Below are positions 23,098 to 32,550 of a DNA stretch of 60,000 bases, piece by piece. Origin of the DNA: Liolophura sinensis. Taxonomy: Eukaryota > Mollusca > Polyplacophora > Chitonida > Chitonidae. The DNA lies in contig NC_088303.1 in NCBI RefSeq assembly GCF_032854445.1, forward strand, positions 9,185,501 to 9,245,500, given 5' to 3'. The stretch's first letter is position 1. Every line of letters starts with the position of its first letter. Both the position numbers and the translations under genes were made by a program. Under the pieces are notes generated by a model that ran no database searches, was not told where the DNA came from, and saw only the letters and a program-made list of their open reading frames with translations.

Positions 23098-23672
23098 CAA
23101 GCCCCGCTGGCTTAGCGGTATAAGCGGCATGTGTAGTGGATTGCGATATTGCAAAACTGTCAGAGATACAAGATGGGGTGCCGGACTGTCTTAGCGACAT
23201 AAAGCATCATGTGCAGTGATGTCCGATTACACAAAACTGTCAGGGATACAGGATGGAGCGCCCCGCTGTTTTAGTGATGTAAAAAGTCATGAGCGGTGTT
23301 TCCCGATCTCACAACATCGTAAGAGATACAGGATGAGGCCTCACGCTGGCTTAGCGATAGAAAGCGTCATGAGTAACTTACAACACTGTCAGACATACTA
23401 GATGGAGCGGCCTTACGGATACAAAACGTCATGTTCTCACAACACTGCCAGAGATACAGGATGAGGCCTCACGCTGTCTTATCGATAGAAAGCGTCATCA
23501 GCAGTGATGTCCGATCTTACAAAATGGTCAAACAGGATGAGGCCTCACCTTTCCTTAGCGATACAGAGCTTCATGAGCAATGGTGTCCGATCTTACAAAA
23601 CTGACAAAGATACAGGACAAGACCACGCTGGCTTAGCGATATAGAGCGTCATGTACAGTGGTGTACATTTAC
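23098..23672. repeat. 80-bp tandem array in GPCR 2 leader intron
   Basis: About seven degenerate units of 75-85 bp. Each contains ACAAAACTGTCAGAGATACA, then GGATGAGGCCTCACGCTGGC, TTAGCGATA and AAGCGTCATGAGCAGTG. The array starts about 110 bp inside the intron. A shorter array of the same family occupies the same place in unit C (31555-31910). Unit A has at most a trace (AACTGTCAGAATAGG at 14061). Confidence 0.85.
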
Positions 23673-23834
23673 ACAAAAGCAGAATATAATCGTTTGGATC
23701 TGCTCTTAAGTTGGTTACAGGAATTATGTACATTTGTTCTAGTAAACGGTAACGATTCATATCTATGTTCATAAGATATTTCTACGAGGTTAGTAATCCA
23801 ACTAGCGATTTTCACCTCTCTAGCTTGAGTTCTC

Positions 23835-25740
23835 TACAAACTTTGAACACATGCAAGAAAATGGGCTTGCTTTGATGCTCGATGAGATTAGTTTTCCAAT
23901 AGCCCCAGAAAAGGTTTATTTATCTATTGGTCAGTTAAAGAGCGGCACAGCGGTAGGCCATGACCAACAGCTAAATGAGTTTTTCATTCAAAGGGAGGAT
24001 ATATAGACTCCATGTATTTTACCCCTTTTTAATGTTATCCTTGAAACTGGCTATTTTCCCCCAAGAATGGACCGAGGGTTTTATTATACCCTTGCATAAA
24101 AAGGTAATTTAAATGATGTGGAAAATTACACAATCTAACTGTCTAGGCAAGTTATTTACACAAACTGTGAATAATAGACTAACTGACTGGGCGGCGAAAT
24201 ATCATGTGTACAGTGAGGCCCAAGCTGGATTCCGTGAGGAAATAAGTACTGTTGTTAATATCTTCATCTTAAATGGTCTAATAACCTATTTTATATTCTT
24301 GAGTACGGCGTAAAACACCAATCAAATAAATAAATAAATAAATATAACCAATTTTACTAATTCTGGAAAGCTTTTATTCTGTGCTTTAATAATTTCACAA
24401 AAGTTTTTGATTACGTAGTTCGTGAAAATAAAAAAAATGTTCAAAAACTATAAAACTTGGTGTAAGAGGTAAAGTTCTAAACACAATCTTATCTAAGTAT
24501 GAATGTGTCCAGAGTGAAATTTATGAACATTCATGGCTCTGAATTCATATGCCACACAGGTGTTAGGCGAGGAGGATGTTTGTCATCATGGATATTTTGT
24601 ATGTACCTGAATGACCTGAAAGAGAAATTTGTTTTACTGAAAATGAAAATGGCTTAGAAGTAAAGTATTTGAAACTGTTTTTGCTAAAATATGCAGATGA
24701 CATTTTCATTTTTTCCCGAAGGTCTAAACAAAATTCTAACCATATTGTCTGATTATTGCCATCAATGGAGCTTAAACGTTAATATCTCAAAATCTACAGC
24801 AATATGTTCCACAAAATGTGGCATCCAGAACAACCAGTGATTTAATCATGATGAAGACACTCTGCAAATTGCAAATAGATTCACTTATCTTGGAATAGTC
24901 TTCACACCGTCTGGCTCTTTTACCACTGGTAAAAACACATCAGCGGGTCAAGCAAGAAATGCAGTTTTCAAATTGCAAATGTATTTGTGTAATTTTAGCA
25001 ATATTAACCCTGTACACAAGTTAGACTTGTTTGATAAACTTATTCTTCCACTATTAACTTATGGAGCTGAAGTATGGAGTTTTTTGTACAGCGACAACTG
25101 TTCAACGGGTCCACCTCCAGTTTTGTAAAAGGGCTATCGGGGTGAAGTGCAGTACTCAAAATGATGTTGTGTACGGCGAGACCGGGCGAGTGTGTATGTA
25201 TACACGGCGACTCTTTATTATTGTTAAATATTGATGAAAAGCAACTTTCACACCTAACCACAAATATTTGAAAGTGCTGTCCCATACCAAGAAAGTTGGG
25301 TTACTATGCTTAAATTGCGCAAACAATTGATACTGTAGCAGTATTTTTATCCTTAGTAATGGCATGCTCAACTGAACAGCTCTCCAAAAGCCAGATTTTA
25401 TGTTAAATTCACAGTTCTGTTTCTACAACCTCATGTTGTTTGTGTAGATACGCCACATTTTAGAATTGCACTTGTCAAACTCCGTACTAATCGACTAAAA
25501 ATTGGAATGGACAGATGGGAACGGCCTAAAACTGTACTTTGTGAAAAGAAAATGTGTCGAATGCAATGGAATTGAAGATGAATGTTTTATTGGAATGAAA
25601 GCAATATACCTACGACGATTCTGGGAACATCCTTCTGTGACAAAATGAGCTGAATTGTTGAAAACTGACAACGTACTATTGCTTAGAAGTACATCTCTTT
25701 TTGTATTCAAAGCCTTCCACTTGCACATTTGTGTTAATTA
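23835..25740 (+). mobile_element. non-LTR retrotransposon (LINE) fragment, disrupted
   Basis: Ordered reverse-transcriptase pieces across frames: a fingers-type block SIGQLKSGTAVGHD at about 23920, the block KLFTQTVNNRLTDW with VYSEAQAGFRE at 24148-24243, GVRRGGCLSSW-type sequence near 24560, KYADDIFIFSRRSKQ (the YADD catalytic box) at about 24685, FTYLGIVFTPSG at about 24885, and LFDKLILPLLTYGAEVW near 25027. A C-terminal part reads TNRLKIGMDRWERPK and KAFHLHICVN to about 25735. Multiple stops and shifts plus a SINE insertion make it inactive. No endonuclease domain is seen, so it is 5' truncated. Clade not determined. Confidence 0.82.
24288..24342 (+). repeat. SINE tail inserted in the LINE
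   Basis: ATATTCTTGAGTACGGCGTA, then AAACACCAATCAAATAAATA with AAAT repeats. It interrupts the RT reading frame just after the segment encoding NIFILNGLI, so it arrived after the LINE. Confidence 0.87.
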
Positions 25741-25814
25741 TGACTGGTACATCCAAACACTGTAACAACCAAACATACAGGTTTTAGTAATCTGGGACGT
25801 AATTCCAGTTAATT

Positions 25815-25948
25815 TGATTTATTTATTTGATTGGTGTTTTACGCCGTACTCAAGAATATTTCACTTATACGATGGATGTCAGCATTATGGTGAGAGGAAA
25901 CAGGGCAGAGCCTGGGGAAACCCACAACCATCCGCAGGTCGCTAATTC
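25815..25948 (-). repeat. SINE, truncated
   Basis: Reverse orientation, from the T-rich tail (TTTATTTGATTGGTGTTTTA) through GTACTCAAGAATATTTCACT to the ACCCACAACCATCCGCAGGT block, where it stops. The tRNA-like head is missing. Confidence 0.87.
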
Positions 25949-26079
25949 CAGTTAAGTTATGGTAAGTGCTCTGCAGTAAGTTATGGCAGAAAATGAGAAA
26001 GAATTATTATTAAGTCACCAAACTTGTAACCCTGTTACTTTTAACAGTAAGAGCATTCCCGGGAATAAATGAATCCAAA

Positions 26080-26252
26080 GGGGTATAACAGTCATAAATA
26101 TACCAGGAAGAGGTCTAACATCTCTCATAAATATGCCGGAAGAGATCTTATCTCTCCTACAGATATACCAGAAAATGTCTAACACCGCCCATAAATATAC
26201 GGGCAGAGGTCTAACACCTCACATAAATATGTCAAAAGAGGTTTAGCCATTC
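26080..26252. repeat. approximately 38-bp tandem repeat
   Basis: Four to five degenerate units with CATAAATATACCAGGAAGAG followed by GTCTAACA. It lies in the leader intron of GPCR 2, 440 bp before the coding exon. Confidence 0.8.
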
Positions 26253-26694
26253 ATAATATCACGTTGAATTTTGAATTCACTGTTTTGGTTTCGTGTGAGT
26301 GTATTTGTGTTTTTGTTTTGCCACGAAAGCCTTGGCGTAAAAAACTTGCTGAACACATTGGCAATCTAACAGTTTATTTACTTAAATAAAGGAAAATATC
26401 ACGATTTCCCTCACAGAGAAAGGCCTACATTTCTGTTATTATCCGCCTATAGGTACATTTAGTTACCGGCCTCATGTATCTTATTCAGTGAGAATTGTCC
26501 ACAAACACACGAAGGCAATATGCTCTTCTTTGAGACAGCTGGATCAGTTAGCAGAAGTGGATTATCTATTATGGCCGGCTGGTCATTGGGTTTTTGAACT
26601 TTAACTGTTCAGCTGACATGCTCTGCAGTTGTGAACGGTTCCTAATTTCAAACCGGTTAATTGTCCTTTATCTAACATTTGCTTTGAATTGTAG

Positions 26695-26934
26695 AATCAA
26701 GAGAGGTGGTCCCGCAGCCTCTGAAGATGATGCTGTTTCTTTTCCTGATAGGGGGATGTTTGAGACAAGCTTGGTGCGATAACGGAAAAACCGGATATAC
26801 CGGCTCTCGAGATTCGACCAGAGCATCGTCTCGACAGTAGCACTACTGGCAGTGCTGTCAGGGTTGATTCTGTCGCCAACGATACTTACCCAGACGAGAA
26901 TCATGTTACGGAAACAGTCTGGGAAGATAGAGAA
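26695..26934 (+). pseudogene. broken N-terminal coding region of GPCR 2
   Basis: After acceptor GAATTGTAG at 26694 the leader AATCAAGAGAG matches copies 1 and 3, but the initiator is GTG instead of ATG. A newer in-frame ATG pair at 26727 could give a short signal-peptide-like peptide (MMLFLFLIGGCLRQAWC) that runs into a stop at about 26839. Between about 26780 and 26820 a net loss of 14 bp relative to copy 1 shifts the frame, so the leader and the receptor core are no longer in one reading frame. Confidence 0.75.
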
Positions 26935-28017
26935 ATGCAAAATATGTTATTCTGTAATACAAACATCACCACACCGACTGAGATGGAGAACGATCCTAGT
27001 GCTGCCAAGGAAAATGAAGATTTTGATATTTTATTTGTAATTCCCTGCATAGTCCTACCAGTGATAAGCGTGCCCGGTTGTTTGCTCAATGTACTTAATA
27101 TCTACGTTCTCGCAAAACAATCTAAAGCCACTACAAACAATTGTCTGTTGATAGGACTTAGTGTAGCAGATCTATCATATCTTGTATGTTCATTAATAGT
27201 GAGCGCCTACAGCATCTTAGAAAAGCTCAATTACCCTCTGTATATACGTGCTGTTACCAGTGCACGATTGGACTGGAATGGTTATTTCACTTCTTTGGTC
27301 ACTGGCCGATCGTCTAACGCTTTTATTATTGTTGTATCACTGGAGAGATTCATCGCAGTGAAATTCCCTTTGACTGCAAAGTCGTCTTGGTTGAGTCGCC
27401 ATCCATCCAAAATTTTGGCAAGTCTGTTTGCTTTTGTTACATTACTATTGTTGCCGAATCTGTTTCGTAAAGAATATGTTGAAGGAATTGATCCAGTCTC
27501 TAACCAAAGTTTTGTGTCCCGCAAACTTACACATTTCGCAGAAAAAAATCCTGAGTTTTACACTGTTTACACCTATGTCATTTTAGTGGTTCTGCGACTT
27601 GTGCCAGTGCTCTCTGTAGTTGTTCTCAATATAGCTATTATTGTGACTCTCAAGTTTTCTCGCAAGTCTTGGAACTCAAGTCAAATCAGCGACGACAAAA
27701 GGCGGGCGAAGGAATTGAAAGTGACCCGGATGTTGGTGACGATCGCGTTCCTGTTTGTTGTCTGCGTAAGCCCGGGTCTGGTGCATTCATTGTTGGCTAA
27801 CTTTTTGGCAGGTTACCAAGCTTGGGGAGAAAGTTCACAGCTTTTTTATATTGTATATTACATTTTCCCAGTCCTCGACGCGATAAATTCAGCAGTCAAC
27901 TTTATTGTGTACGTGTTTATGAGCGAGAACTTTCGGTTTACGTGTATGGCATTGTTGTATAGAGAGCCGCCAGCTGTGTCAGAAGGACAGCCCAGAACTG
28001 TGCAGGAATCCCTCTAA
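26935..28017 (+). CDS. class A GPCR, FMRFamide-receptor/SRW-like, copy 2 (no signal peptide)
   Basis: The 360-aa frame starts at the first in-frame ATG after the frameshift and keeps all seven helices: TM1 at about 31-59, LSVADL at 75-80, SLERF at 135-139, CVSP at 277-280 and NSAVNFIVY at 318-326. Over the helical core only about 13 residues differ from copy 1. The N-terminus is 30 aa before TM1 instead of 110, without signal peptide or the first two glycosylation sites. Class A receptors often need no signal peptide, so a working protein is possible. An initiation-defective pseudogene is equally possible. The stop lies five codons before that of copy 1. No cysteine for the TM3-ECL2 bridge. 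Intron 22987-26694 precedes the coding exon. Confidence 0.78.
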   Translation: MQNMLFCNTNITTPTEMENDPSAAKENEDFDILFVIPCIVLPVISVPGCLLNVLNIYVLAKQSKATTNNCLLIGLSVADLSYLVCSLIVSAYSILEKLNYPLYIRAVTSARLDWNGYFTSLVTGRSSNAFIIVVSLERFIAVKFPLTAKSSWLSRHPSKILASLFAFVTLLLLPNLFRKEYVEGIDPVSNQSFVSRKLTHFAEKNPEFYTVYTYVILVVLRLVPVLSVVVLNIAIIVTLKFSRKSWNSSQISDDKRRAKELKVTRMLVTIAFLFVVCVSPGLVHSLLANFLAGYQAWGESSQLFYIVYYIFPVLDAINSAVNFIVYVFMSENFRFTCMALLYREPPAVSEGQPRTVQESL

Positions 28018-29650
28018 AACTCAACGGCTTAATCTCTGTAAAGGACACATCTGTCTTTTTTACGTAAGTGCGCACGGGTCGTATTTTTAAAAAACCGCGG
28101 AGAATTCGTTAGAAGTGAATTATTTGGGAACAGTTATTTGATTTCATTTTATTTAAATTTCATAAGCTAATGACAAGAGGAGTTCAGGGGAACACGATGT
28201 GGCTTCTTTGTACAAGGTTATTCTTTCAAGACGTCTACGTCAGTAACCTGAGTTATTCGGGAAGAGGGGTGAAAACAGCTTATTTTGAACTTCGATATCT
28301 CAGTTGTGCAACGTCACAAAAATAAAAAGCTATGTTTCCTAAACTTCCTAAGGAATATTTTATCGATGACTATATACATCTTGTGTTGTGTTGTCTTTTC
28401 TTTTAATTGTAACAGTTGGTAACGTTTAGGATTATTTTCGTGGATAAGTCACAGTACATTTTCGCGCAATAGCTGTGTTAGCAGTGTTTCTGACAATTTT
28501 GTACATTGATATAAGTTATGTGCACATAATCCTAATCGTCATCAGAGTTCATCTGTACTGTTAACGACTTGTAGGCTGCTGCGATCTTTGTTGCTTTCAA
28601 CGTGAAGGATCATGGAGGAAAGTTATATCATAGCCTGGTTACTGTAGAATAGATTTTGAAAAAATCAGCACTTGAAATCAGTTTCTAGAGCAATTTTTCA
28701 TTATACTGAAAAGTGATTGCTGAAATAACAGCTAAGTATATATTTACAAAAAAGATATAAATCATGTTGTAAAATGACTTGGTGACATATTTGTGAAATA
28801 AAGTGGGATATATGATACAGTTCGTTGCGCTTTCTGTAGATCAATATAGTTTCTATATCTGTAAATTCAGTGGACGCATACGATTCACGGTGAATTTTAG
28901 TATTCGTTGCAATAAAAAACCAACAAAAACAAAAAACAACAAAGAAATAACCAAAATGAAAGACAAAACATAACGGAAAAGAAATGTTACATTTTGTCAC
29001 TGCGTGTAGAAAAATCGACATGGCTATCTGCCCACACTTCACTTTGGGAATGAGTTGACTGATTGTTGTTGGGACTTGCGCAATGCAAAGGGAAAAAGAG
29101 TCCGATCAAAGGGGAAAACACTGTTTCTCCGGATACGTATGTGAGGTAAATGAGGTAAATGTAGCTACTGACAGGATTAAACTAAATGTTGATGAGAACT
29201 ATTTTCTTTGCGATATATGATTGCCACGAAGACAGACCTTTCAAGGATTGTTTAAAGACAACTCAAAGTAACTTGGGTTTATCATGCATGTATTCCCAGA
29301 TGGAAACGTTTATAGGAGGATAGTACCTTTGTTTATACTCTGCAGTATTCAGTGTTTTTGTCTTCTAGTTATTAAAAGCTGTATACTTCGTATCGGACGA
29401 GACAAAACGGAATATTTCTTTGGCTTTAGTCTGAACTACTTTGGTTGTTGGCTTTCAAGGCATAATTTTTAGGTAATTAGCATCAACAGCCGACCGACGG
29501 AAATTGTACAGTGAGGGTTAGAACAGCCAATATTTCAAAGAAAATCAATTAAAATAGTCGAGTCATTTGTGGATCCCACTCAGCTTACGACAATACTTAG
29601 CTGTAATCCAGTGGAGTGAGCCAACTGGTGTAGGAGCTAGTCTACTGGAT
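28018..29650. other. downstream region of GPCR 2, conserved in unit A
   Basis: Non-coding blocks parallel 15902-18750 of unit A. The ORF at 28701-29042 (minus) lies in an A/T-rich part and is not conserved as a frame in unit A. Nothing codes convincingly. Confidence 0.5.
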
Positions 29651-30034
29651 GAAGCAGTGGAGCTCTTTTTCATGGTCTCAAATTCTGTTTTATATGACTT
29701 GATGCCTATAATGCTTAAAGCAATGCTACATTGTAAGGAAAGTCATACTAATTAAAAATCTGCAACTTTTGAGGCGGAAAGGCTACTTAAGACAAGACTA
29801 ATTAGTGATTTAATTGACATAAAACCTAAAACACTGAAACCAAATAAAAACTTTGTATACACAGCTAGAATCACCAGTTTAAGACAAGCTTATGTGGTGA
29901 TTTGTCTTTGTGTTAAGTTGTACATTCATAATTAGTGTGACTTTCCTTAAAATGTAGCATTGGTATCAGCCTTATAGGCGCCAGGTAAAATAAAGGTTAT
30001 ATCCGGGAGTAATTAGAAAGAGCCCCACTGCTTC
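29651..30034. mobile_element. 384-bp foldback element with arms of about 105 bp
   Basis: The left arm (29651-29756) and right arm (29933-30034) are inverted copies. GAAGCAGTGGAGCTCTTT pairs with AAAGAGCCCCACTGCTTC at the outer ends, and the left-arm block CAATGCTACATTGTAAGGAA plus AGTCATACTAATTA matches the inverse of TAATTAGTGTGACTTTCCTT in the right arm. The loop is about 176 bp. No ORF. A related single arm in opposite orientation lies at about 19525-19625 in unit A. Confidence 0.75.
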
Positions 30035-31336
30035 ACACCCGCTGGTTGCACAGGGGTTTCTGTGTGGTCAGGTAGGCTACCTCTGCCTTTTTTCAGTATT
30101 TCAGAAGGGTCAATACGGCATCAAGATGACATGCTTGTACAGAGCTATAATCAGTTACAACGATGTATAATTATTCTGAACAGTACATACATGATTTCCA
30201 CACATCTCTCACTCTCTCTTTAGTTACACTACACTGTTTTAATTTACCGATCTGGTTGTCATGGCAACATCTACACTGGATAATACCGGTATACGTATGC
30301 CGACATTGTCCCAGCAATATGCGCTTCCTCACCAAAACAATGAAACTGACACAGCAGCTACCTTTGTGGTATTACAGACAAAAGTATATACCTGCAATCA
30401 GAGTGAGAGAGATTTGAAAGGTCATCTGGCTGTAATTGTGCGACATATAAGAACGGTTTTTGACTGACAAGGGGCAGTTGCCAACAATTCTAGCAATAAC
30501 TCACTTCCAATCAAGGTGCTTGAATTCAACTTTCGCTGTGTCGGCTATGCTACTTAGTAGATTTTCTTCATTTCCTACTGGTATCTTCTATGGGCGGTTT
30601 TAATTATAAAGTTAAACACTCACTGATTATCTAATGTAATGAAATGTAACCTCAATGTCGATTTTTACTGGGAATATTTAATCATATTTACTTGGTTTGG
30701 GGATTTAAGTTGATTTAACTGATTTTCATTCAATATTAGTTATACTTTGCTGTCTGTACTCGTAAATTCAGGAACAAATCTGACCCCATTATGTTGTCAT
30801 CACGGTAGCAGTCAGGCAAATAATTTGGGATAACACAATATGAGATGGAGCAAGACCCTTGGGAGTTTTGTCGCGCCTTCGATTATAAACTGTACTACAA
30901 CGATATTCTGCAGAATAAATGAAATGGAAAAAAAGGATAAGAAAGCCTAAACAATACTGACCACCGTCCCCATCAGGGCCTATGTGTTCAGGGCATTCGT
31001 CCATGAGGGTACGTATATAATATGCATGGATGAAGGCATTTGTCAGGAATCAATTGTTTGTTTAATGTATTGTAATTTCTAGACAGTATTGACGAGAATG
31101 TTGGTCGTGTCTTATCGTATGGAACACGTGTTTATCGAGTTGTTAGCGTAATTATCAAACCGTTTCAGAGGTAATCGATTGTCCAGAAGACATCAAAACA
31201 TTGAACATTGCCGTGGAACAAAGAGTCAGTTTAACTCTTGTCTCGTTATTTACGTTCCATACACGATGCTGGACCTGTTGTCTTTTTGGTATTGTATTAC
31301 AGTTGTGATCTAAAAAATTGACGATTACGAGACAAT
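30035..31336. other. end of unit B and upstream part of unit C
   Basis: Homologous to 20690-21260 (to about 30580) and then to 21300-22860. No gene recognised. The overlapping small ORFs at 30163-30467 lie in a block that is frame-broken in unit A. Confidence 0.45.
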
Positions 31337-31353
31337 CACGTGTGGTTATAAAA
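31337..31353 (+). promoter_or_regulatory. TATA box and E-box of GPCR 3
   Basis: TATAAAA at 31347 lies about 97 bp before the leader-exon donor, matching the spacing in unit A. A perfect CACGTG E-box is five bases upstream. Units A and B do not have the E-box at this place. Confidence 0.5.
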
Positions 31354-31379
31354 TTGTTAATCGAGAGACAGAAAAAGTC

Positions 31380-31444
31380 CAGTTGCTGAAGAACAGTGAT
31401 ATCTGGTGCTGAGAGCGGCTTTTCTTGTTACCTGTTACACTAAG
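31380..31444 (+). other. putative leader exon of GPCR 3
   Basis: Homologous to the leader exons of units A and B (CTGGTGCTGAGAGCGGCTTT followed by TCTTGTTACCTGTTACACTAAG) and ends at donor GTATGTAT. The inferred intron ends at acceptor TTGTATTGTAG (32539). Confidence 0.5.
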
Positions 31445-31554
31445 GTATGTATATTTTTGTAGGCCGATGCACACATTTTTAGATGAGGACTTTGCCATTC
31501 GCGATATCTTCTACTTATAGTTAGTTCACCTGCAATATCTGATAACATAAAACT

Positions 31555-31915
31555 ATTAGAAATACGCCCCACAGACTGAGCGATATAAAGCGTCATTTAG
31601 GCCTATACTGATGTACACAAAACCGTCAGCAATACAGGATGGAGCGGCAGAGATGTCCGGTCTTACAAAACTGTCCCGTTATACAGGATGAGGCGCTCCG
31701 CTGGCCTAACGCGTCGTGTTCAGGGACGTGCGATCTTACAAGACTGTCAGGGATACCAGATGAGACATCACACTGGCTTAGCGATATAGAGCGTCATAAA
31801 CAGTGATTTCCGATCTTACTGTTAGGGGTACAGTAAGGGGCGTCACGTTGGCATAGCGATATGAAGCGTCATGGCTATTGGCGTCAGATTCCAAAAAACT
31901 GTGCTGCATGATACA
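31555..31915. repeat. 80-bp tandem array in GPCR 3 leader intron
   Basis: Four to five diverged units of the array at 23098-23672: CTTACAAAACTGTC, ATACAGGATGAG, then GCTTAGCGATATAGAGCGTC. It occupies the same intronic position, about 110 bp after the donor. Confidence 0.8.
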
Positions 31916-32539
31916 GGAGAAAAAAGATCGGGCATCTCGCAAGTTTCAAAGTGTTTCGCTAGTAATGAATGTGTCGAAAGTTGTATGATATCCAGCACTA
32001 ACCGAAGGTTTTGAAAATGGTAAAGATCAACATTAAAGCTAAAGCCAATATCATTCTGGATCGTTCACAAAGAATAATGATATATAAGAGATGAAGTTGA
32101 CAATTTCGATAAAGCGCGTTATGCCCATTACCGCAGTGTGTTTGCGAAGTTGTAAAAACAACAACACAGTGCTGTTTTGGATTTTACTGATTTGTTTTCT
32201 TGTGTTCTTTTGTAACGAATGCTGGACGTCTTGAAAATTTGTTTAACACTTTAGGAGTTTAAATCAAGTTAAATATCATGATTTCTTTCTCAGATAAAGG
32301 ATAAAGGATGCTTTACATTTTGTATGGGTCTACATTTCTGTTATTATTCGCCTACATTTACATTTATTTAATTACCCATTCCGTGTATCTTACTCAGTGA
32401 GAGTTGTCTACAAACGCATCAAGGGAATATGCTCGTATTGGAACTTAAGTGTGCAGTTGATTTGTTCTTCACTTGTGACTGCTTCTCAGTTTCAAAACTA
32501 TGTAATTGTTCTTTTTCTAACGTCGGCTTTGTATTGTAG
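31916..32539. other. rest of GPCR 3 leader intron
   Basis: AT-rich intron. The last 150 bp resemble the corresponding parts of units A and B, up to the pyrimidine-rich stretch and GTATTGTAG. Confidence 0.45.
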
Positions 32540-32550
32540 AATCAAGAGAG

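Larger units (their letters stand above)
21260..30580 (+). repeat. segmental duplication unit B (GPCR 2)
   Basis: Begins at the CTGAACACTCCCCGATTACT block equivalent to 12170 and 30610. It contains the GPCR 2 leader, a 3.7-kb intron enlarged by a tandem array, a LINE and SINEs, the receptor exon, and a long downstream region shared with unit A. Confidence 0.68.

Noticed and set aside
30163-30467. Two overlapping small ORFs in unit B
   Set aside because: The homologous segment of unit A (20830-21180) does not keep these frames.
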